From the NCBI RefSeq assembly GCF_000013145.1, contig NC_007799.1:372001-436000 (forward strand): DNA of 64,000 nt, in the 5' to 3' direction. The stretch's first letter is position 1. The number at the start of each line of letters is the position of its first letter. This document shows positions 57,462 through 64,000 of this stretch, one piece after another. Origin of the DNA: Ehrlichia chaffeensis str. Arkansas. GTDB lineage: Bacteria; Pseudomonadota; Alphaproteobacteria; Rickettsiales; Anaplasmataceae. A program made the position numbers and the translations under genes. Below the pieces are notes generated by a model. The model saw only the letters and a list, made by a program, of their open reading frames with translations, was not told the DNA's origin and searched no databases.

Positions 57462-57920
57462 TTGTAATTTTTTATAGTGAAAGGTAGGAGAGAGTTCAAT
57501 TAGTGTATTTAATATGTGGTGTGTTTTACTTTTAAATAAGTGATTTGTGAGTGTAGTTTAATGTTTAGATATTAGTTTTTATAATAAAGTACTTTTTTGT
57601 GTAGGATTTCATGGTAATTTTTTATAATGAAAGGTAGGAGAGAGTTCAATTAGTATATTTAAGATATAGTGTAGTTTTACTTTTAAATAAGTGATTTGTA
57701 AGTGTAGTTTAATGTTTAGATATTAGTTTTTATAATAAAGTACTTTTTATATAGGATTTCATGGTAATTTTTTATCATGAAAAATACAAGAGAGTTTGTA
57801 TTAGTATATTAAGATGTAGTGTGGTTTTACTTTTGAAAAAGTGATTTGTAGGTGGAGTTTGGTGTTTAAATATTAGTTTTAATGTAATGAAGTACTTTTT
57901 ATGTAGGATTTCATGTTTTT
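57462..57920. repeat. Tandem array, three 150-bp units
   Basis: AAGGTAGGAGAGAGTTCAAT occurs at 57481 and 57631, with a diverged third copy at 57781 (AAAATACAAGAGAGTTTGTA). Spacing is 150 bases each. Shared inner pieces are AAGTGATTTGTRAGTGTAGT and TTATAATAAAGTACTTTTT. The third unit is older-looking. A leftover start of a fourth, AGGATTTCATG, follows at 57904. It lies between dnaB and thiO; 57091-57461 contains nothing else. Confidence 0.9.
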
Positions 57921-58002
57921 ATTAAGATGCTTTTAAGGTATGAAATGAGAAATTATGTTACTATAAAGATTATTGTTTGGAAATTTTATACTAGATTTGA
58001 TC

Positions 58003-59067
58003 ATGAATAAAAAAGCAGGGGTTGTAGGCGCAGGATTAGTAGGTAGATTATTAGCGTTAAGGCTATTACATGATGGTTGGCAAGTTACTTTGTTTGATAA
58101 ATTTGGTAAAAATGATAGACGAAGTTGTGGTGCTATTGCTGCAGGTATGCTTGCTTTATATTCAGAATCAGAAAAAATGGAGCAAATAGTTTTTGATTTA
58201 GGTATAAAGTCATTAAATTTGTGGCCAAAAATTCTCAATAGTATGTTGGGTAATACTTCTTTTAAGATGCTTGGCAGTATAGTAGTAGCTCACAGAAATG
58301 ACATGTCAGACCTTGAAAGAATGATGATGCTTATAAAAAGAAAATCACATGTTAGTAATTTAGAGATAATAGATGAGAATGCTTTAAAAATATTTGAACC
58401 TGATCTCTCTTTTCCTTATGGATTATATATACCAGGAGAGGCACAAATTGATAGCTCTCAGCTCTTTTATAATATAATGCGTACTTTAGAACAATATAAT
58501 GTTACTTGGTATGAACATGTTGTTGTTGATAAAATTATAGATGAAATTGTGGTTATAGAAAGTGGTAAAGAATATAGGTTTGATTTTGTTTTTGATTGTC
58601 GAGGTATAGGAGCAAAAAGTGATTTGCCTAATATAAGAGGGGTGAGAGGTGAAGTATTGTTATTACATGCTCCACAAGTTAATTTAAACAGACCAATTAG
58701 AATGGTGCATCCCAGGTATAGTATATATATAGTTCCTAGACAGAATTTTCAATTTGTTATTGGAGCTACTGAAATAGAAAGTTGTGATATGTCTGAAGTT
58801 TCAGTACAATCTGTACTAGAGTTACTATCTGCTGCTTATTCAGTGCATAAGGGTTTTGCTGAAGCAAGAATTATAGATATGTCAGTGAATTGTAGAGCAG
58901 CCTTTTCTGATAATTTACCTAAAATATATGTTCATAATAATCTTATTAGGATTAATGGTCTGTATAGGCATGGGTATTTATTAGCTCCGTCGTTGATAGA
59001 AGAAGTAGTATTGTTGCTTAATGGAAACTTGAATACTCATTCCTCAATTATTGAAATGGTTAGCTAA
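58003..59067 (+). CDS. thiO: FAD-dependent glycine oxidase ThiO-like protein
   Basis: The 354-aa protein belongs to the D-amino-acid oxidase fold. The FAD-binding start is AGVVGAGLVGRLLALRLLHDGW, followed by CGAIAAGMLALYSE, PYGLYIPGEAQIDSSQLFYN, RGVRGEVLLLHAP, IYIVPRQNFQFVIGATE, and RINGLYRHGYLLAPSLIEEV, which matches the C-terminal ThiO block. ThiO supplies the iminoglycine for the thiazole half of thiamine. The ATG at 58003 is preferred over the TTG at 57973. The last ~55 codons form the first unit of a tandem array. Confidence 0.88.
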   Translation: MNKKAGVVGAGLVGRLLALRLLHDGWQVTLFDKFGKNDRRSCGAIAAGMLALYSESEKMEQIVFDLGIKSLNLWPKILNSMLGNTSFKMLGSIVVAHRNDMSDLERMMMLIKRKSHVSNLEIIDENALKIFEPDLSFPYGLYIPGEAQIDSSQLFYNIMRTLEQYNVTWYEHVVVDKIIDEIVVIESGKEYRFDFVFDCRGIGAKSDLPNIRGVRGEVLLLHAPQVNLNRPIRMVHPRYSIYIVPRQNFQFVIGATEIESCDMSEVSVQSVLELLSAAYSVHKGFAEARIIDMSVNCRAAFSDNLPKIYVHNNLIRINGLYRHGYLLAPSLIEEVVLLLNGNLNTHSSIIEMVS

Positions 59068-59500
59068 TATAGAGTAATAATGATTTTGTTTTAGGTAGTC
59101 ATATTCTGATAATTTACCTAGAATATATGTTCATAATAATCTTATTAGGATTAATATCTGTATTGGCATAGGTATTTTTATTAGCTCCATCGTTGTAGAA
59201 GAAATAGTATTGTTGCTTAATGGAAATTTGAATACTCATTCCTCAATTATTGAAATGGTTAGCTAGTATAGAGTAATAATGATTTTGTTTTAGGTAGTCA
59301 TATTCTGATAGTTTACCTAAAATATATGTTCATAATAATCTTATCAGGATTAATGGTCTGTATTGGCATAGGTATTTTTATTAGCTCCGTCGTTGTAGAA
59401 GAAATAGTGTTGTTGCTTAATGGAAATTTGAATACTCATTCTTCAATTATTGAAATGGTTAGCTAGTATAGAGTAATAATGATTTTGTTTTATAGATGAT
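58906..59500. repeat. Three tandem 199-bp copies of the thiO 3' end
   Basis: TCTGATAATTTACCTARAAT occurs at 58906 (inside thiO), 59105 and (with one change) 59304, exactly 199 bases apart. Copies 2 and 3 keep the whole gene end, including GAAATGGTTAGCTA and the trailing GAGTAATAATGATTTTGTTT. They carry single-base deletions, such as GTATTGGCATAGG against GTATAGGCATGGG, that break the frame. Hence copy 1 is coding and the others are decayed. The remaining gap to 59739 holds nothing else. Confidence 0.95.
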
Positions 59501-59739
59501 CATATACTTATGGTTTATGATTCTTAGTTAAATGTGGATTATGGTGTTAATAATTTTTTAGAGTGTCATTAGATAGTGTGTTAATTATTTTAATGTTATT
59601 TCTGTGCTTTTCAAAAAGGTAAGCAAAAAGCTATATTATATCTGATCTTTATGTTAATAATCCACAATTTTATATAAGAAGAGTTTGATTTTTAATAGTC
59701 ACTTTATGTGATGTATAGTTCTAATAGTTTTTGGAAATA

Positions 59740-60648
59740 TTATTCAATAATGTTCATATCAATTATTTTAATACTATTTTCATCAAAATTTTCAGGTTTT
59801 TCGAAATTAGTAAAAAGTTTAGGAGATACAATCATGGATCGTGTCATATCTGATCTCATATTAATGAGTCCTAACTCTATCGCAAGAGGAGCTTCATTTT
59901 TGCCAATTTCTACTTTTAATTCTTGATCTTCTAGTAATACTTTTCCATTTGATTCTCGTACTGTATATTTTACGCTTACACTATCTCCACAGTGTATCTT
60001 ATTGACAGTACCTTCATAATTTTCAATAGTATTGTTAAAAATTAATATATCATTGACTTCATCTGGATATGATGAATTAATGGATATTAATTTAACATAG
60101 TATTGTTCTTTTAAGTTGCCTTCTTGGTCTGTTAGTATAATAATACGTTCACCTTCTTCTTCCATACCTGCTATTGTATAATTTAGTTCTTTTATAATAC
60201 TTTCTCCTAATTTAAATGTTACTTCCTGTGGAATATTTTTTAATGCTTGAGAAAGGATGTTTTTGCTTTCTGAATCATATAGGAATTTATGTATTATTGC
60301 GGAAATATTTTGTCCACATAGTGCTTTTTTACCATTTCCTTCTACAATATCGTGTATTTTAAAGAGATCTGGTTTTATAGTTTTATGTTTAATGTGCTCA
60401 AGGTAATCAACTAATCCATTTATTTTTATGTAGTAATCAATACGAGATTCAATGATTGGTCTTAATAAATCATATCCTATAATGTGTGTCAGAGAATGAT
60501 TAACATTAATTTTGTATGGTTTATTAGAAAGATTTGTATGTTGGTTGAGTGTTGTTTTTGTGTATAATATTGTTAATGCTTTTCCTACAAGTGTTATAGC
60601 TACTATGGTAAGACAGACATATAATAATCTATAAAATATTTTCTTCAT
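59740..60648 (-). CDS. FKBP-like membrane-anchored protein
   Basis: The 302-aa protein begins with a signal anchor (FYRLLYVCLTIVAITLVGKAL). Two regions resemble FKBP peptidyl-prolyl isomerase domains. One is around residues 95-190, with VTFKLGESIIKELNYTIAGMEEEGERIIIL where FKBPs have F-x-L-G-x-G-x-V-I-x-G and G-M-x-x-G-x-x-R. The other is around 210-290 (CGDSVSVKYTVRESNGKVL and LELGLINMRSD-like sequence). Many catalytic aromatic residues are replaced, so it may act as a chaperone-type fold instead of an active enzyme. It probably sits in the periplasm, upstream of no obvious partner, and precedes ispA by a six-base gap on the minus strand. The family call is moderately sure. Confidence 0.65.
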   Translation of the reverse strand: MKKIFYRLLYVCLTIVAITLVGKALTILYTKTTLNQHTNLSNKPYKINVNHSLTHIIGYDLLRPIIESRIDYYIKINGLVDYLEHIKHKTIKPDLFKIHDIVEGNGKKALCGQNISAIIHKFLYDSESKNILSQALKNIPQEVTFKLGESIIKELNYTIAGMEEEGERIIILTDQEGNLKEQYYVKLISINSSYPDEVNDILIFNNTIENYEGTVNKIHCGDSVSVKYTVRESNGKVLLEDQELKVEIGKNEAPLAIELGLINMRSDMTRSMIVSPKLFTNFEKPENFDENSIKIIDMNIIE

Positions 60649-60654
60649 GTTTTT

Positions 60655-61515
60655 TTATAAATTTCTTATAAACTCAGCTAAACTGTGTAGGATATCTGCT
60701 TTATGTGAAAGAATAGTTAAATGTTCGATAGATTTGTCTATCAAGCTATTAAGATAGTTTTGAGCATCTTCGTTATTTAATATATTGAGGATGTTGTTTT
60801 TTGATTTATCCTGATTTGCGTCAGCAATGTCATCTTTTACTTGAAAAGCATGTCCAAGGTTTAATCCGTAGTTAGCTAGAGCATTTAATTCAATATTTGA
60901 TGCATTCCCTAATATTCCTCCTAATTCACATGCTACAGAGAAAAATTGGGCTGTTTTCAACACGTGGATGGCTTGTATATCATTTGTGTCTTTTGCTATA
61001 GTTTCTGTATCAAGTATTTGTCCTTGTATCATGCCTTGATAACCTAAAGCTTTAGCTAATGCTTTTATCATACAGCAACGTATAAATGGTGATTCATCAA
61101 TTGTTGATAATATTTCAAATGCTAGAGTTAATAGTGCGTCACCAGTTAATATTGCAATTGCTTCGTTAAATTTTTTGTGGGAACTTGCTTGTCCTCGACG
61201 TATGTTTTCGTTATCTATACCTGGTAAATCATCATGTATTAATGAATAAACATGTATAATTTCTACAGCTGCACTGACAGGTAGAATTCTATCTACATTA
61301 ACGTTGAATATTTGGGCAGAAGCATTAACGAGAAAAGGACGTATATGCTTGCCAGGTGCAAACATAGAATACCTCATGGATGTTAATAATATATCTTGAT
61401 TATTTTCTGGTAGAATACTTTCTAGTTGTTTGACGAGTAAGCTACTATGATGTTTCATTAAATCTGATATATTGCAGTACAAATTTCCCTCTATATGTTG
61501 TTTCCTTTGTATCAA
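60655..61515 (-). CDS. ispA: Farnesyl diphosphate synthase (polyprenyl synthetase)
   Basis: IspA-type enzyme that adds isopentenyl units to make geranyl and farnesyl diphosphate for ubiquinone and other isoprenoids. The 286-aa protein has the first Asp-rich motif in SLIHDDLPGIDNENIRRGQ, then TGDALLTLAFEIL, GQILDTE, and the second motif in FQVKDDIADANQDKSKN. The nominal start at 61515 is TTG (IQRKQHIEG) without a clear ribosome binding site; the Met at residue 17 is another choice. Confidence 0.93.
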   Translation of the reverse strand: MIQRKQHIEGNLYCNISDLMKHHSSLLVKQLESILPENNQDILLTSMRYSMFAPGKHIRPFLVNASAQIFNVNVDRILPVSAAVEIIHVYSLIHDDLPGIDNENIRRGQASSHKKFNEAIAILTGDALLTLAFEILSTIDESPFIRCCMIKALAKALGYQGMIQGQILDTETIAKDTNDIQAIHVLKTAQFFSVACELGGILGNASNIELNALANYGLNLGHAFQVKDDIADANQDKSKNNILNILNNEDAQNYLNSLIDKSIEHLTILSHKADILHSLAEFIRNL

Positions 61516-61733
61516 AGATTATAAAAGTCTGAGAATAATATGCAATGTAATTTATAGTGGTTGTTATAAAAGATTTATATTATCTTTTATTTAATTTTTT
61601 AGCTATTTTGTCATTTCTTTTAATAGATATTTTATATAATGAACATATTTTAGTATGTATATTTACATAATAAGTAAATTGCTGAGAATAATGTTTGACT
61701 ATGCTGATATTCACTTTTATAATCAGCTGGCAT

Positions 61734-61806
61734 GACTCCTTCGTCTAGTGGTCTAGGACCCCACCCTTTCACGGTGGTAACGCGGGTTCGACTCCCGTGG
61801 GAGTCA
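61734..61806 (+). tRNA. tRNA-Glu (anticodon TTC)
   Basis: The acceptor GACTCCT pairs with GGGAGTC, including a T-G pair at the inner end. The anticodon arm CCACCCTTTCACGGTGG carries TTC. The T-arm is CGGGTTCGACTCCCG. It stands alone between ispA and nrdA; CCA is not encoded. Confidence 0.97.
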
Positions 61807-62038
61807 CTTTTGTTCTTTCTTTTGTATTTTTCGTAGTTTTAAATAAAAACTTGCTTTCCTATTGGGGGCATTTGTTATATTAATCACAATTATTAGATGA
61901 TTTTGCAGTACAATTTTTTTTAATAGATGTTTTGCATTTCTATATATTGTGCTTTATATAGTAAATATATACAATATGTATGCGTGAGCAATAATTCCTA
62001 TTATGCATAGGGTTTGAATAATAAGAAAGGTAGAGATT

Positions 62039-63826
62039 ATGGGGACAGTAATTGTTGATTATGAAAGAGATAATAATCTTACAGCTTTTGGCAAAGCTGT
62101 ATTGTCTGATAGGTATTTACTTGAAAATGAAGATTATCAACAACTGTTTGTAAGAATTTCTGAATATTATTCAGACAATCCAGAACATGCACAAAGGTTG
62201 TATGATTATATGAGTCAACTATGGTTTATGCCTGCTACTCCTATACTAAGTAATGGTGGTACAAATAGAGGGTTGCCAGTTTCATGTTTTCTCAATGAAA
62301 CAGAAGATAGTTTAAGAGGTATTGTTAATTTATGGAATGAAAATGTATGGTTGGCATCTAAGGGTGGTGGAATAGGAAGTTATTGGGGAAATTTGCGTTC
62401 TATAGGTGAAAAAGTACGTGGTAGTGGTAAAACTTCTGGTATTATACCGTTTATTGTAGTCCAAAATGCTTTAACTTTGGCAATTAGTCAAGGATCATTA
62501 CGTCGGGGTAGTTCTGCTGTATATTTGCCTGTTTGGCATCCAGAGATTGAAGAATTCTTAGATTTAAGAAAACCAACAGGTGGTGACCCTAATAGAAAAG
62601 CATTAAATATACATCATGGGGTTGTATTATCAAATAAATTCATGAAATGTGTAGAAAATGATGAACCATGGGATTTGATCAGCCCTAAAGATCAGTCGGT
62701 ACTTTTTACTATAAAAGCACGTGATATATGGATAAAAATTTTGACAACAAGAGTTGAAACAGGTGAGCCATATATATTATTTATTGACCAAGTTGATAAC
62801 AATAAACCTGAAATTTATAAAAGACTGAATTTAGACATAAAAATGTCTAATTTATGTACAGAAATAACTCTCACTACTGGATATGATCATTTAAATAAGT
62901 CACGTACTGCTATATGTTGTCTTGCATCATTGAATCTTGAATATTATGAACAATGGAAGGACAATTCGTTGTTTATTGAAGATGTTATGAGGTTTCTTGA
63001 TAATGTGCTAACTGATTTTATAGAAAAAGCTCCTAGTGAAATGGAAAGAGCAAAATATTCTGCGATGCGTGAACGTAGTATAGGAGTTGGAGTGATGGGG
63101 TTCCATTCATTTTTGCAAAGTAAAATGATACCCTTTGAATCTGTAGCAGCTACAATATGGAATAAAAAGATATTTTCTCATATAAGAAAACATGCAGATG
63201 CTGCGTCTTATAATATTGCTATGGAAAAAGGTTCTTGTCTTGATGCACAAGATGCTGGTATTGTAGAGAGGTTTGTAAATAAGTTATCTATTGCTCCTAC
63301 TGCATCAATTTCTATTATTGCTGGAAATACTTCTCCTGGTATTGAACCATATGCAGCAAATGTTTTTACACATAAAACTTTAACTGGTTCTTTTATTGTA
63401 AGAAATAAGTTTTTGCAAAAATTGTTAAAGCTAAAAGGTAAAGATAATGAACAGGTATGGTCTTCTATATCAACTAATGAGGGATCTGTACAGCATTTGG
63501 ATTTTTTAACTGAAGAAGAAAAATTAATATTTAAAACTGCATATGAACTTGATCAAAGGTGGATAATTGAGCATACAAGCGATAGATCAAAATATATATG
63601 CCAGGCACAATCTGTAAATATTTTTCTTCCTGCTAATGTTCACAAAAGGTATTTGCATAAAATACATTTTCTTGCTTGGAGGAAAGGATTGAAAAGTTTG
63701 TATTACTGTAGATCAAAATCAATCCAACGTGCAGATAAAGTATCTCATGGGGCATTAGAAAAATCAATTGAACAATATAAGCAAATTACAAACTTTGATT
63801 ATAATGAGTGTTTATCTTGTCAGTAG
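62039..63826 (+). CDS. nrdA: Ribonucleoside-diphosphate reductase alpha subunit (class I)
   Basis: NrdA reduces ribonucleoside diphosphates to deoxy forms using a radical from NrdB. The 595-aa protein has FMPATPILSNGGTNRGLPVSCFLNETED (with the first active-site Cys), WLASKGGGIGSYWGNLR, NLCTEITL (containing the N-x-C-x-E radical motif), and PTASISIIAGNTSPGIEPYA. The C-terminal NECLSCQ gives the redox Cys pair. The N-terminal ATP-cone is absent, which would remove dATP activity control. The start is ATG 62039 after GAAAGG. The nrdB partner is not in the window. Confidence 0.95.
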   Translation: MGTVIVDYERDNNLTAFGKAVLSDRYLLENEDYQQLFVRISEYYSDNPEHAQRLYDYMSQLWFMPATPILSNGGTNRGLPVSCFLNETEDSLRGIVNLWNENVWLASKGGGIGSYWGNLRSIGEKVRGSGKTSGIIPFIVVQNALTLAISQGSLRRGSSAVYLPVWHPEIEEFLDLRKPTGGDPNRKALNIHHGVVLSNKFMKCVENDEPWDLISPKDQSVLFTIKARDIWIKILTTRVETGEPYILFIDQVDNNKPEIYKRLNLDIKMSNLCTEITLTTGYDHLNKSRTAICCLASLNLEYYEQWKDNSLFIEDVMRFLDNVLTDFIEKAPSEMERAKYSAMRERSIGVGVMGFHSFLQSKMIPFESVAATIWNKKIFSHIRKHADAASYNIAMEKGSCLDAQDAGIVERFVNKLSIAPTASISIIAGNTSPGIEPYAANVFTHKTLTGSFIVRNKFLQKLLKLKGKDNEQVWSSISTNEGSVQHLDFLTEEEKLIFKTAYELDQRWIIEHTSDRSKYICQAQSVNIFLPANVHKRYLHKIHFLAWRKGLKSLYYCRSKSIQRADKVSHGALEKSIEQYKQITNFDYNECLSCQ

Positions 63827-64000
63827 TAGATCTTATTATTAAGTAATTACTGTTCTTCATTATTTGCAGTTAGTATACTGCTGCTATATCATACTGAGCG
63901 TTTATTTTACTAGTGCATGTTATAAATGAAAAGTTAGTGTTTCATATTTATGATGATTAGCTTAAAAAATTAAGTGTATTATTATAGTTCATTTTTATGG

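Noticed and set aside
59740-59926. Short plus-strand ORF over the end of the FKBP-like gene
   Set aside because: It is antisense to a well-supported gene with a signal anchor and domain structure.

Overview
The window is a very AT-rich bacterial chromosome segment from an alphaproteobacterium of the order Rickettsiales, family Anaplasmataceae, genus Ehrlichia. The closest fit is E. ruminantium. Reasons: a long S10-spc-alpha ribosomal operon that lacks rpmD; scattered housekeeping genes separated by unusually long non-coding gaps; many tandem arrays with 150-200 bp units, several built from the 3' end of the neighbouring gene (a pattern reported for E. ruminantium); and an acidic tandem-repeat protein with ankyrin sequence next to it. 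The species is inferred from these features, not tested by a search.

Layout. 1-6300: start of carB (partial), a tandem duplication, an unknown membrane protein, folP with a small twin-transmembrane gene, and a type I secretion ABC transporter. 6301-8800: a quinone oxidoreductase gene sits between two arms of a ~545 bp inverted repeat; the right arm includes the 3' end of addA and the left arm carries a dead copy of it. 8640-14530: addA without its nuclease domain, the tandem-repeat protein, an ankyrin ORF that looks split from it by a poly(A) frameshift, an SPFH protein and an unknown 112-aa protein. 14530-17150: two tandem arrays around zapE, the second copied from the 3' end of hemH. 17052-24384 (minus strand): hemH, two membrane proteins, zapA and a coiled-coil partner, then an ihfB-sppA-rpsA-cmk-rlmB block. 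24544-41577 (plus strand): tRNA-Tyr, tRNA-Gly, tuf, the complete ribosomal protein cluster with secY, adk and rpoA, then pheT. 42009-54560: comEC, an array, an AGCS amino-acid symporter, rnpA-rpmH, ubiA, a flavin reductase, dapB, pstB, tgt, rpmF-plsX-fabH and tadA. 54697-64000: an unknown membrane protein, dnaB, a 150 bp array, thiO with three tandem copies of its tail, an FKBP-like protein, ispA, tRNA-Glu and nrdA.

How it fits together. Most genes are core functions of a reduced obligate intracellular genome: translation, replication, folate, haem, lipid, isoprenoid, lysine/peptidoglycan precursor and nucleotide synthesis. The unusual content lies in the gaps. Repeated duplication of gene ends has created arrays, one inverted repeat and one pseudogene fragment, and a homopolymer appears to switch the reading frame of a probable surface or secreted repeat protein. 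I found no CRISPR array, insertion sequence, prophage module, or complete defence system.
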